Positions 8,436 through 19,626 of a stretch of 64,000 nt of DNA are shown here, one piece after another. The stretch comes from Streptococcus oralis subsp. tigurinus AZ_3a (GTDB taxonomy: Bacteria; Bacillota; Bacilli; Lactobacillales; Streptococcaceae), in assembly GCA_000344275.1 (NCBI GenBank), contig AORU01000009.1:33838-97837 (forward strand). The letters are read 5' to 3'. Positions within the stretch are counted from its first letter, which is position 1; every line of letters begins with the position of its first letter. Below the pieces are notes generated by a model that did no database searches, was not told where the DNA came from, and was given only the letters and a program-made list of their open reading frames with translations. The translations under genes were made by a program, and so were the position numbers.

Positions 8436-10067
8436 TTAGATTTGTTCAGCAATGACCTTTTCAGCAAGGTTCATGGCGTGGTCAGATACACGAGTGTAAT
8501 GGGAAATAATGTCGATAAAGTTGACCCCGGCTTGTGTTGAACATTCACCTTTGTTAAGGCGTTTGATATGGGTCTTTCTGAGAATGCGTTCCATATTGTT
8601 GATTTCTTTATGGCGTTCAATCAGACTTTGAGCTTTTTCAATATCATTGTTTTCCACACTATCAAGGGCATCCTTGATAAAGTCAGTAGTTTTTTGATAG
8701 ATATCCGCCAATTCCTGCAAAGCAGCACCAGAGAATTGAACATTCTTACGTTGGAGGTAGTCTGTTAGGTTGAGCAAGCCTTCTGCATGGTCCCCAATCC
8801 GTTCCAAATCACGAGATGAATCCAGAATGTTGGTCAACACTTCGCTTTCCTTTTGACTCAAGGATTCGCTTGAGAGTCTGATGAGGTAACGAGTGAGTTT
8901 TTCATCGATGGTGTTGATGGCTTCCTCTGTCTTGTGCCCTTTTTCAGCTACTTTTTCATCCAAACCGATGATATAGCTATAAGAAAGGTCAAAAGCTTTG
9001 GCTGCATAGTTCCCCAAGTGCAAGAGTTCTTTTTTGGCATTTCCTAGAGCAATAGAAGGAGATTGCTGGATAAGTTGTTCATCAAGATAAAGGGGCTCGT
9101 ACTTAACAACTTCGTCTTCACCAGGGATGATCTTGGTGACAAAGTAGGCCAAGGCTCCGATGAATGGAAATTGTACAATGGTGTTACTTACGTTAAAGGC
9201 ACCGTGAGAGAAGGCGATGGTCATCTCAGGTGAGAGATGAAGTAAAGCTTGGAAATACTCAATCATAGAAGTGAAGGGGCCTAATAAAATTAAGCAAAGA
9301 ATAGTCCCTAGAACGTTAAAGGTAACGTGGGTTGCTGCAACGCGTTTCGCAGAGATGTTAGCTCCAGCAGCTGCTAGGATAACGGTTAAGGTTGTCCCGA
9401 TATTATCCCCGAAGAGAACTGGTAGCGAACCTTTAAGGTCAAGGAAGCCACCTGCATAGAGACCTTGTAGAATACCGATAGTTGCAGAAGAGGCCTGAAT
9501 GAGGACAGTAATCACCGCGCCAGCAAAAACTCCCAACACAGGATTTTGCCCTAAGGTTACCATATATTCCTTGAATTGTGGTAAATCTTTAAGCGGACTC
9601 ATACCGGCACTGATGAGGTTGAGAGCGTAGAAGATCCCTCCGACACCAAACAGGATGCGCCCAATATTGTTTGCTGTTCTGTTTTTTGTAAAGAAGAGGA
9701 ACATGGTTCCAAGGAAAATCAAGGGTAAAGCATACTCGCCAAGCTTGAAACCGATGATAAAGGAAGTAACGGTGGTTCCGATGTTGGCTCCCATGATAAT
9801 TCCGATAGCCTGTCTAAGAGTGAGAAGACTAGCACTGACCAGCCCAACCGTGATAACTGTAACCCCTGTACTTGACTGAATCAGGGCAGTTACGACAATC
9901 CCGACTAGAACACCTAAAAAGGGATTGCTAGTGTACTTGTCAATGTAAAAACGAAGGCGATCTCCAGCAGCTTGTTGCAAACCGTCTCCCATGGTCTTGA
10001 TACTATATAAAAATAGTCCCAGACCACCTAAAAAGTGAAATAAAATTTCCTGCCAATTAATGGACAT
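8436..10067 (-). CDS. Na/Pi cotransporter family protein with PhoU-like tail
   Basis: Membrane protein predicted to import phosphate with sodium. Two inverted Na/Pi repeats with QSS-type motifs (ALIQSSTGVTV near residue 60 and VLIQASSATIG near 190) and about eight hydrophobic segments fill residues 1-320. A helical PhoU-like cytoplasmic domain follows (about 340-540). GGAGGAAAA precedes the ATG. 543 residues, as in other Firmicutes. Its own promoter is at 10111-10139. Confidence 0.9.
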   Translation of the reverse strand: MSINWQEILFHFLGGLGLFLYSIKTMGDGLQQAAGDRLRFYIDKYTSNPFLGVLVGIVVTALIQSSTGVTVITVGLVSASLLTLRQAIGIIMGANIGTTVTSFIIGFKLGEYALPLIFLGTMFLFFTKNRTANNIGRILFGVGGIFYALNLISAGMSPLKDLPQFKEYMVTLGQNPVLGVFAGAVITVLIQASSATIGILQGLYAGGFLDLKGSLPVLFGDNIGTTLTVILAAAGANISAKRVAATHVTFNVLGTILCLILLGPFTSMIEYFQALLHLSPEMTIAFSHGAFNVSNTIVQFPFIGALAYFVTKIIPGEDEVVKYEPLYLDEQLIQQSPSIALGNAKKELLHLGNYAAKAFDLSYSYIIGLDEKVAEKGHKTEEAINTIDEKLTRYLIRLSSESLSQKESEVLTNILDSSRDLERIGDHAEGLLNLTDYLQRKNVQFSGAALQELADIYQKTTDFIKDALDSVENNDIEKAQSLIERHKEINNMERILRKTHIKRLNKGECSTQAGVNFIDIISHYTRVSDHAMNLAEKVIAEQI

Positions 10068-10110
10068 TTCTTTTTCCTCCGAAAAATAATAACGGAATTT
10101 CTCCTATTCT

Positions 10111-10139
10111 ATTTTAAAGGATAAAAGTAAATCTCACAA
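10111..10139 (-). promoter_or_regulatory. Promoter of the Na/Pi cotransporter gene
   Basis: Minus strand TTGTGA, 17-base spacer, TAAAAT, 44 bases before the start. Confidence 0.55.
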
Positions 10140-10279
10140 GTGTTTAGCTGAAATTTTCATAAGAAACAAGAACTTTCTTTTAAAATGAGAGATAGATTCC
10201 CTTTGAGAGAGATGATTTATAGGATTGTGTCCAAATTTTACTGATTATTATCCTAGTTATAGTTTTTATATTAAATAGA

Positions 10280-10307
10280 TTGACATCGCTTTCATATAGG
10301 ATAAAAT
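10280..10307 (+). promoter_or_regulatory. Promoter of the endoD pseudogene
   Basis: TTGACA, 16-base spacer, TAAAAT, about 90 bases before the ATG. The rest of the 10068-10399 gap holds no ORF I trust. Confidence 0.65.
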
Positions 10308-10360
10308 GAAGATGATCCTGTTCTGGTGGTGTGCACTGAGAACAGTTACTTTTTATCAAA

Positions 10361-10377
10361 AAGTAAAGCGCTTACTT
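10361..10377 (+). promoter_or_regulatory. Possible catabolite response (cre-like) palindrome
   Basis: AAGTAAAGCGCTTACTT is a near-perfect palindrome with a central CG between promoter and start codon. It resembles a CcpA cre site without fitting the consensus fully. Catabolite control of a glycan-degrading enzyme would make sense; this is inference. Confidence 0.4.
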
Positions 10378-10399
10378 TATATTTTATTAGGAGGATAAG

Positions 10400-13300
10400 A
10401 TGAAAAATCTATTTTTTGAAAAACGTTGCCGTTACAGTATTCGTAAGCTGTCAATCGGGGCTTGTTCCTTGATGATTGGTTCAGCTCTATTTGCAAGCCC
10501 AGCTCTTGCTGAACAAGTCGCAGTCCCTGAAACAGCTGCAAATACGAGCGCCAAGCTACAAGCGCTAGTGAAACAGCTAATCCAGATACTGCAGCCCTTG
10601 AAAAACAATTAGAGGAAACAGAAAACAAAGTAGCTGAGCAACCAATTTCAGAAAACACTCCAACAATAACGGATCTGGTTAATGAAAAAGAAGAAGCAAA
10701 GCCAACTCCGACAGATAAAACTGAAAAACCTGCTCAACCAACTGAAAAAGAAGAAGTCAAACCAGAGGAAACTCCTCAAGTGGCTGAGAAGAAAGCCGAC
10801 AAACCGACTCTAGCAGACGTTCCTAAAAATGAAGAAAAGAGTCTCCGACCAAAAGAAATCAAATTTGATACATGGGAAGATTTGTTGAAATGGGAACCGG
10901 GTGCGCGTGAGGATGATCCTATTAACCGTTCCTCAGTTGAACTTGCCAAGCGCCACAGAGGTCAGTTGGTTAACGAAAAAGCAAGCAAAAGAGCCAAGGT
11001 TCAAGCACTAGCAAACACCAACTCAAAGGCCAAAGGCCACGCTTCTGTTGGTGGAGAAGAATTCAAGGCCTATGCCTTTGATTACTGGCAATACTTGGAT
11101 TCCATGGTCTTCTGGGAAGGTCTAGTCCCTACACCAGACGTCATTGATGCAGGCCACCGCAACGGAGTTCCCGTTTATGGAACACTCTTTTTCAACTGGT
11201 CAAATAGCATTGCCGACCAAGAGAAATTTGCAGCTGCCTTGAAACAAGATGCAGATGGTACCTTCCCGATTGCACGCAAACTTGTCGATCTTGCTAAGTA
11301 CTATGGCTTTGATGGCTATTTCATCAACCAGGAAACAACGGGGGAATTGGTAGCACCTCTTGGTGAAAAAATGCGCCAATTCATGCTCTATACAAAAGAA
11401 TACGCAGCCAAAGTCAACCACCCAATCAAGTATGCTTGGTACGATGCCATGACCTACAAATATGGTCGTTACCACGAAGATGGCCTTGGTGATTACAACT
11501 ACCAGTTCATGCAAAAAGAAGGTGACAAGGTTCCTGCAGATCAATTCTTCGCCAACTTCAACTGGAACAAGGAAAAGAATGACTACTCTGTAGAGATGGC
11601 CAAATGGCTAGAACGTAGCCAATATGATGTCTTTGCAGGCTTGGAATTGCAACAAGGTGGTTCTTATAAGACCAAGGTCAACTGGGATGCCCTCTTAGAT
11701 GAAAAAGGCAAGTTGCGCTTGTAACTTGGACTTTTTGCGCCAGATACGATTACCAGTCTAGGAAAAACAGGTGAAGACTACCACAAGAATGAAGACATCT
11801 TCTTCACAGGTTATCAAGGGGATCCAACGGCTCAAAAACCAGGAGATAAAGAGTGGTATGGAATTGCCAATTTAGTTGCGGACCGCACACCAGCAGTAGG
11901 ACGCACCTTCACTACCTCTTTTAATACAGGTCATGGTAGAAAGTGGTTTGTAGATGGTAAAGTTTCTAAGGATTCTGAGTGGAACTACCGTTCGGTTTCT
12001 GGTGTCTTGCCAACATGGCGCTGGTGGCAGACTTCGACAGGGGAAAAACTTCGTGCAGAATACGACTTTACAGATGCCTATAATGGAAGTAACTCCCTTA
12101 AATTCTCAGGGGATGTAGCTGGTAAGACGGACCAGGATGTGAATTTGTATTCTACCAAACTAGAAGTAACTGAGAAAACCAAACTTCGTGTTGCCCACAA
12201 GGGAGGAAAAGGCTCTAAAGTTTATATGGCTTTCTCTACAACACCAGACTACAAATTTGAGGATGCAGCTGCATGGAAAGAACTGACTCTCTCTGATGAC
12301 TGGAAGAATGAAGAATTTGACCTTAGCTCACTAGCTGGAAAAACCATCTATGCAGTCAAACTCTTCTTCGAGCATGAAGGAGCTGTAAAAGATTATCAGT
12401 TTAACCTAGGTCAATTGACAATTTCGGACAATCACCAATCACCACAAGCGCCGACGGGTTTTTCTGTGGTGAAACAATCTCTTAAAAATGCCCAAGAAGC
12501 TGAAGCAGTGGTCCAATTTGCTGGTAACCAAGATGCGGATTTCTATGAAGTCTACGAAAAAGATGGGGATAACTGGCGTTTGTTGACAGGATCATCTGCT
12601 TCCACTATCTACTTGCCAAAAGTTAGCCGTTCTGCTAATGCGACTGGTACGACTCAGGAACTGAAAGTCGTTGCAGTTGGTAAAAATGGCCTTCGTTCTG
12701 AAGCGGCGACGGCATCCTTTAACTGGGGGATGACAGTTCAGGATACAACTCTCCCAAGACCTTTAGCTGAAAATATCGTTCCAGGTGCAAAGGTTATCGA
12801 TAGCACTTTCCCAAATACTGAAGGTGGAGAAGGTATCGAAGGTATGTTGAACGGTACCATTACTAGCTTGTCAGATAAGTGGTCTTCAGCTCAGTTGAGC
12901 GGTAGTGTGGATATTCGCTTGACCAAGCCACGTACCGTTGTTAGATGGGTCATGGATCATGCGGGAGCTGGTGGAGAATCCGTAAACGACGGTTTGATGA
13001 ACACCAAAGACTTTGACCTTTATTATAAAGATGCAGATGGTGAATGGAAACTAGCTAAGGAAGTCCGTGGCAACAAAGCGCACGTTACGGATATCACTCT
13101 TGACAAACCAATCACTGCCCAAGACTGGCGCCTAAAAGTTATCACTTCAGATAATGGGACGCCTTGGAAAGCCATTCGTATCTACAACTGGAAGATGTAT
13201 GAAACCCTGGACACAGAAAGTCAAAATATTCCAATGGCTAAGGTAGCTGCCCGTTCACTTGGAAACCATCAAGTTCAACTAGGCTTCTCTGATGTTCCAG

Positions 13301-15123
13301 CGGGTGCAACTATCACCGTTTACGACAAGGCAGATTCACAAACACCGATTGCAACTTTGAAGACTGAAACTGGAGGCGACTTGGCAACAGCACCATTGGC
13401 TTTTGACAAGCAACCAACTCTCCTCTACTATCGTACCCAACTACCTGGCAAAGAAATCAGTAACATCTTGGCAGTAGCGATTCCGCAGGATGAGAGAAAA
13501 ATTGCTGCAGTTAGCCTTGAAAAAGGACCTAAGAAGACAGTTTATAAAGAGGGAGAAAAACTTGACCTCAGAGGCGGAACCCTCCGTGTTCAATACGAAG
13601 GGGGACAAGCAGACGAGCTGATCAACCTTACTCACTCAGGTGTGACAGTATCTGGCTACGACGCTCATCAAAAAGGGGAACAGAAGCTCACAGTCAGCTA
13701 CCTTGGACTTCCAGTTACTGGTGACTTGAAGGTACAAGTGACTGGTCAAGATGAAGGGAAGCCGAAAGAAGTAGCAGGTTTGTACATTACTCAGAAACCG
13801 AAAATGGACTATCTAGTAGGTGATCAACTGGATCTTGCAGAAGGTCGCTTCGGCGTTCTCTATGATGATGAGACAGAAGAAAGCCATGCCTTCACGGACC
13901 AAGGTGTTGAAATTACGGGCTATGATGCTCAAAAGACTGGACGACAAACCTTGACCTTGCATTACAAGGGGCACACCGCTGAGTTTGATGTTTTGGTTTC
14001 TCCAAAAGCAGCTGTCAACGATGAGTACCTCAAACAAGAAATCACTGCAGCCCAAGGCCGTCAGTCAACCCTTGCCTACACCTTCTCTAGCGAGGACAAA
14101 CAAGCAGCACTAGTAGAGAAGCTCAATGCAGCGAAAACTGTAGCAGAAAACCACAATGCTAGTCAAGAAGAAGTCAACCAGGCTTTGAGTGAGTTGAAAC
14201 AAGCAGGGACAGACTTAGATGGAAATCAACGTTATCAGACAGCTAGAGAAGAATTGGAAGGTTTGCTCGAATCTGTCCGTGAAAAAGATCCTAAAGCTGA
14301 GTTGATTGAACAAGCAGAAACTTTATTAGCTTCAGAGATGCCAACTCCACAAGCTTTTTCAGAAATGAAAGAAAAGCTGAATAAGAAACTAGCTCCTACA
14401 GAAGAAAGCCACCATGTTGGAAGTATGGATCCAAATGAAGTGGCTCCAACGGTTGAGGTCCTCCCTGAACTAGTTATTGAAACTGAAACAACAGCCTTTG
14501 AACGTCAGGAGCGACCAAACTCCGAACTTCTCAAAGGACAACGCCGTGTTGTGCAAGCTGGAGTTGAAGGCCAAGTTCGTCGTTTTGTAGAAGTAGATAT
14601 CCAAGGCAAACGCACTCTACGTTCGACTGAGGTAGTCAAGGAAGCAATCCCAGAAATCACCGAAGTTGGTACAAAAGTTCTATCGAGCAACCAACTAGCT
14701 GAAGGTGTGAAAGATTTAGTTCTAGAAACTCCGAAACTGGAAATTGAAGAGGGAACAGTTTCCTTCGAACGTCAAGAACGACCAAATGCAGCCCTTCTCA
14801 AAGGACAACGCCAGCTAGTTCAAGCAGGAGTTGAAGGCCAAGTTCGTCGCTTTGTAGAAGTTGATGCTCAGGGCAAACGCACCCTTCATTCTACTGAGGT
14901 TCTCAAGGAAGCCCTTCCAGAAATTGTTGAAGTAGGAACGAAAGAGGAGCAAGTCTTACAAACAAGGGTTCAAGTGCTTTCAGAAATACCGGCAAAAGTT
15001 GAAGAAGTAAGTAAAGAGCTTCCAAATACGGGAGCGACAAGAGATGCTAGTCTAGTAGCACTAGGACTCCTCGGAGTAATGAGTGGCTACGGCTTGCTTG
15101 CTAGGAAGAAGAGAGAAGATTAA
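10400..15123 (+). pseudogene. endoD: EndoD-type endo-beta-N-acetylglucosaminidase (GH85), disrupted by frameshift and nonsense codon
   Basis: Wall-anchored enzyme that cleaves the chitobiose core of N-glycans. It starts with a YSIRK signal peptide (AGGAGG before the ATG). A Lys/Glu/Pro-rich linker leads to the GH85 domain with catalytic Asn-x-Glu in GYFINQET (codons 11326 and 11332). Carbohydrate-binding modules, two Ig-like repeats, a FIVAR-type helical segment and two G5 domains (about 14460-14680 and 14730-14940) follow, ending in LPNTG, a hydrophobic segment and a basic tail. Two lesions are seen. The frame shifts near 10553; the total span of 4724 bases is one short of a multiple of three, which fits a one-base loss. 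A TAA at 11722-11724 sits where the family has Ser (L-S-L-G-L-F), inside the catalytic region. Otherwise all frames are well preserved, so the damage is recent or is sequence error. Confidence 0.92.
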
Positions 15124-15153
15124 TCGGATTTACGAATCTTGGATCTTCTCATA

Positions 15154-15196
15154 AAAAACAAGGTTTGACTGATTTGCAGTCAGACCTTGTTTTAAC
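15154..15196 (+). terminator. Terminator after endoD
   Basis: Arms AAAACAAGGT and ACCTTGTTTT enclose an inner GACTG/CAGTC stem. Confidence 0.85.
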
Positions 15197-15322
15197 TAGT
15201 TTTTCTTTCATTAATTAGTTATTTGGCAAGGTTTTTCTAGATTTTATTTTAAAAATGTTAGTTTCAGTTGCAAGAATGAACAAGAAAAGTTTAGGGTTTT
15301 TCTATCTCTTTTGCTGATTTTG

Positions 15323-15331
15323 TGATATAAT
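15323..15331 (+). promoter_or_regulatory. Extended -10 of the pgk promoter
   Basis: TGATATAAT, 33 bases before the pgk ATG; the -35 region is weak. Confidence 0.6.
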
Positions 15332-15364
15332 TAACACGTATAAAAAAAGAAGGAGTCATATCTA

Positions 15365-16564
15365 ATGGCAAAATTGACTGTTAAAGACGTTGACTTGAAA
15401 GGGGAAAAAGTTCTCGTTCGTGTTGATTTCAACGTACCTGTTAAAGATGGCGTGATTACCAATGACAACCGTATCACTGCAGCTCTTCCAACTATCAAGT
15501 ACATCCTTGAACAAGGTGGACGTGCAATCCTCTTCTCTCACCTTGGACGTGTAAAAGAAGAAGCAGATAAAGAAGGTAAATCACTTGCTCCTGTAGCTGC
15601 TGACTTGGCTGCTAAATTGGGACAAGAAGTTAAATTTATCCCAGGTGTTACACGTGGTGCTGAATTGGAAGCCGCTGTTAACGCTCTTGAAGATGGACAA
15701 GTTCTCTTGGTTGAAAACACTCGTTTCGAAGATGTTGACGGCAAGAAAGAATCTAAAAACGATCCTGAACTTGGTAAATACTGGGCATCACTTGGAGATG
15801 GTATCTTCGTAAACGATGCATTCGGTACAGCTCACCGTGCACACGCATCTAACGTTGGTATCTCAGCAAACGTTGAAAAAGCAGTTGCTGGTTTCCTTCT
15901 TGAAAACGAAATTGCCTACATCCAAGAAGCAGTTGAAGCTCCAGAACGCCCATTCGTAGCCATCCTTGGTGGTTCAAAAGTTTCAGACAAGATCGGTGTT
16001 ATCGAAAACTTGCTTGAAAAAGCTGATAAAGTCCTTATCGGTGGTGGGATGACTTACACATTCTACAAAGCTCAAGGTATCGAAATCGGTAACTCACTTG
16101 TAGAAGAAGACAAATTGGAAGTTGCGAAATCTCTTCTTGAAAAAGCAAACGGCAAATTGATCTTGCCAGTTGACTCAAAAGAAGCAAACGCATTTGCTGA
16201 CTACACTGAAGTGAAAGACACTGAAGGTGAAGCAGTTGATCCTGGATTCCTTGGTTTGGATATCGGTCCAAAATCTATCGCTAAATTCGATCAAGAATTG
16301 ACTGGTGCGAAGACAGTTGTATGGAACGGACCAATGGGTGTATTTGAAAACCCAGACTTCCAAGCTGGTACAATCGGTGTCATGGATGCTATCGTGAAAC
16401 AACCAGGCGTGAAATCAATCATCGGTGGTGGTGACTCAGCTGCCGCAGCAATCAACCTTGGTCGTGCAGACAAGTTCTCATGGATCTCTACTGGTGGTGG
16501 AGCATCAATGGAACTCCTCGAAGGTAAGGTTCTTCCAGGACTTGCAGCCTTGACTGAAAAATAA
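15365..16564 (+). CDS. pgk: Phosphoglycerate kinase
   Basis: Glycolytic enzyme converting 1,3-bisphosphoglycerate and ADP to 3-phosphoglycerate and ATP. Visible signatures are [10 protein letters not shown] near residue 20, the substrate Arg/His segment FSHLGR, and the nucleotide-binding IGGGDSAAA near the C-terminus. The 399-residue length is standard. AAGGAG precedes the ATG. Codon use is strongly optimised, as expected for an abundant protein. It stands alone between two large surface-protein genes. Confidence 0.98.
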   Translation: MAKLTVKDVDLKGEKVLVRVDFNVPVKDGVITNDNRITAALPTIKYILEQGGRAILFSHLGRVKEEADKEGKSLAPVAADLAAKLGQEVKFIPGVTRGAELEAAVNALEDGQVLLVENTRFEDVDGKKESKNDPELGKYWASLGDGIFVNDAFGTAHRAHASNVGISANVEKAVAGFLLENEIAYIQEAVEAPERPFVAILGGSKVSDKIGVIENLLEKADKVLIGGGMTYTFYKAQGIEIGNSLVEEDKLEVAKSLLEKANGKLILPVDSKEANAFADYTEVKDTEGEAVDPGFLGLDIGPKSIAKFDQELTGAKTVVWNGPMGVFENPDFQAGTIGVMDAIVKQPGVKSIIGGGDSAAAAINLGRADKFSWISTGGGASMELLEGKVLPGLAALTEK

Positions 16565-16575
16565 ATAGTTTATCT

Positions 16576-16606
16576 GAAAGAAGATGGTTTAACCATCTTC
16601 TTTTTA
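16576..16606 (+). terminator. pgk terminator
   Basis: AAGAAGATGGTT / AACCATCTTCTT stem followed by T5. Confidence 0.9.
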
Positions 16607-16663
16607 ATTTCATTTATAAATATGTTAGATTTATCGATAAATAAAGGGGGAAAGGGTAAATAT

Positions 16664-16692
16664 TTGCATCCCACATCATAAAATGCTACTAT
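16664..16692 (+). promoter_or_regulatory. Promoter of the antigen I/II gene
   Basis: TTGCAT, 17-base spacer, TACTAT with TG one base upstream (extended -10); about 40 bases before the ATG. Confidence 0.6.
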
Positions 16693-17430
16693 GGATGGTA
16701 GATGATTAATTTAGATAAGAAAGGGATTAAAATGAAAAATAAAAAAGAAGTCTATGGATTTCGTAAAAACAAAGTTGCGAAAACTTTGTGTGGTGCTGTT
16801 TTAGGAACTGCTTTGATTGCTTTTGCAGACAAAGCAGTATTTGCTGATGAAGTCACAGAGACGAAGAGCACAAGTACAGTTGAGGTAGCTACTACAGGAA
16901 ACCCAGCCACAAATCTACCTGAAGCTCAGGGTGAAATGAGCCAAGTTGCCAAAGAAAGCCAAGCTAAGGCTGGCTCTAAAGACTCAGCTTTGCCAGTAGA
17001 AGTATCATCAGCTGATTTGGATAAAGCAGTTGCTGATGCAAAATCTGCAGGAGTTAAGGTAGTTCAAGATGAAACAAAAGACAAAGGAATAGCTACAACT
17101 GCTACAGAAAATGCTCAAAAACAAGATGAGATTAAAAGCGACTATGCTAAACAGGCTGAAGAAATAAAGAAGACAACTGAAGCATATAAAAAAGAAGTCG
17201 TAGCTCATCAAGCTGAAACAGATAAAATCAATGCTGAAAACAAAGCAGCGGATGACAAGTATCAAAAAGATCTAAAAAGTCATCAAGAAGAAGTTGAAAA
17301 AATCAACACTGCCAATGCAACAGCTAAAACAGAATACGAGGCTAAGCTAGCACAATATCAAAAAGATTTAGCAACTGTCAAAAAAGCAAACGAAGATAGT
17401 CAACAGGACTATCAAAATAAACTTTCAGCA

Positions 17431-18165
17431 TACCAGACAGAGTTGGCTCGAGTACAAAAAGCTAATGCGGAAGCTAAAGAGGCTTATGATAAAGCAGTAA
17501 AAGAAAACACAGCAAAAAATGCAGCGCTTCAAGCTGAAAATGAGGCCATTAAACAACGTAATGAAACTGCAAAATCGACTTATGAAGCAGCGATGAAGCA
17601 GTATGAAGCAGATCTTGCAGCTATTAAGAAAGCTAAGGAAGATAATGATGCTGATTATCAAGCTAAATTAGCAGCTTACCAGACAGAATTAGCTCGAGTA
17701 CAAAAAGCTAATGAGCAAGCTAAAGCAGCCTATGAAAAAGCTGTTGAAGAAAACACAGCTAAAAATACAGCCATTCAAGCTGAAAATGAAGCGATTAAGC
17801 AACGAAATGAAACAGCCAAGGCAACTTATGAGGCTAAAATAGCACAATACGAAAAAGACTTGGCAGCAGTCAAACAAGCAAACGAAGCTAACGAAACAGA
17901 CTACCAAGCTAAGCTAGCCGAATACCAGACGGAATTAGCTCGCGTTCAAAAAGCTAATGCCGATGCAAAAGCAGCCTATGAAAAGGCTGTTGAAGACAAC
18001 AAGGCAAAAAATGCTGCGATTAAAGTTGAGAATGAAGAAATCAAGCAACAAAATGCTAAAGCCAAAGCAGACTATGAAGCTAAAGTTGCAAAATATGAAG
18101 CAGACCTTGCCAAGTATAAGAAAGATGTAGATGAGTATCCAGCCAAGCTTAAGGCTTATCAGGAT
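17431..18165 (+). repeat. A-repeat region of the antigen I/II gene (246-bp units)
   Basis: The motif [12 protein letters not shown] recurs at 17431, 17677 and 17923, exactly 246 bases apart. The units encode an Ala/Lys/Glu heptad-rich stalk that in this family pairs with the P region to form the fibre. Confidence 0.88.
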
Positions 18166-19275
18166 GAGCAGGCATCTATCAAGGCTGCACTTGTAGAACT
18201 TGAAAAGAATAAAGACAAGGATGGGTATTTGTCTAAACCATCTGCTCGTAGCTTGGTTTATGACTCAGAACCAAATGCTCAACTATCTTTGACAACTGAA
18301 GGAAGTTTTCTTAAAGCAACAGCTGTAGATAACGCTTTTAAACACGATACTGTGCAATACGGTAATAAGAATCTTCAGTTAGACAATCTTAATGTTACTC
18401 ATCTAGAAGGTGCGAATGCTACTAGCTCTTCTATGGAATTATATGGGAATATTGGAGATAAATCAAGTTGGACGACCAACGTAGGAAATAAGACTGAAGT
18501 TAAATGGGGCTCAGTTCTTCTAAAACGTGGTCAAAGCGTAACAGCGACTTATACCAATCTTCAAAATTCCTACTACAATGGTAAAAAGATTTCGAAGATT
18601 GTTTACAAATATACTGTAGACCCGTCTTCAAAATTCCAAAATCCTAGTGGAAAAGTTTGGTTGGGAATCTTTACAGACCCAACGCTAGGTGTCTTTGCTT
18701 CAGCCTATACTGGTAAAGATGAAAAGAATACATCTATCTTCATCAAAAATGAATTTACCTTCTATGATGAAAATGACCAACCGATTAATTTTGACAATGC
18801 TCTTCTTTCAGTAGCATCGCTTAACCGTGAGCACAACTCTATTGAGATGGCCAAGGATTACACTGGTACCTTTATTAAAATTTCAGGTTCATCTATTGAT
18901 GAAAAAGATGGAATGATTTATGCTACCAAAACTCTAAACTTTAAACAGGGTGAGGGTGGATCACGCTGGACCATGTATAAAAATAGCCAAGAAGGATCTG
19001 GTTGGGATTCGTCTGATGCACCAAACTCTTGGTATGGTGCGGGAGCAATTAGCATGTCTGGTCAGACAAACCACGTGACGGTTGGGGCCACTTCAGCAAC
19101 TAATGTAATGCCTCTTTCTGAAATGCCTACTGTTCCTAAAAAAGATAATACTGCCGGCAAAAAACCAAACATCTGGTACTCACTCAATGGGAAGATTCGT
19201 GCCGTTCATGTTCCGAAAATTACAAAAGAGAACCCAACTCCGCCAGTAAAACCAACTGCACCACAAGCTCCTGCT

Positions 19276-19626
19276 TATGAAGTGGAAAAACCACTGGAAC
19301 CAGCTCCAGTAGTACCAAGCTACGAAAATGATCCAACTCCACCGGTAAAAACTCCAGATCAACCAGAACCATCAAAACCGGAAGAGCCAAAATATGAGGC
19401 AGAGAAACCATTGGAACCAGCTCCAGTAGCGCCAAACTACGAGAATGATCCAACACCACCAGTAAAAACTCCAGATCAACCGGAGCCATCCAAACCAGAA
19501 GAGCCAAAATATGAGACAGAGAAACCATTGGAACCAGCTCCAGTAGCGCCAAGCTACGAAAATGATCCAACTCCACCGGTGAAAACTCCAGATCAACCAG
19601 AGCCATCCAAACCAGAAGAGCCAAAT
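19276..19626 (+). repeat. P-repeat region: three tandem 117-bp repeats
   Basis: Units begin at 19276, 19393 and 19510, each encoding 39 residues of the pattern EKPLEPAPV..., [17 protein letters not shown]. They are nearly identical at DNA level, and a fourth partial unit starts at 19627. Copy number is likely to vary between strains by recombination. Confidence 0.9.

Noticed and set aside
16702..16731. ATG 16702 as the antigen I/II start
   Set aside because: It would add ten polar residues before the signal peptide; ATG 16732 has a good AAAGGGA site and matches the family N-terminus.
17008..17907. Several long minus-strand open frames across the A-repeat region
   Set aside because: They recur with the 246-bp repeat, have Cys/Phe/Ile-rich composition and no ribosome sites; they are shadows of the Ala/Lys/Glu-rich coding strand.
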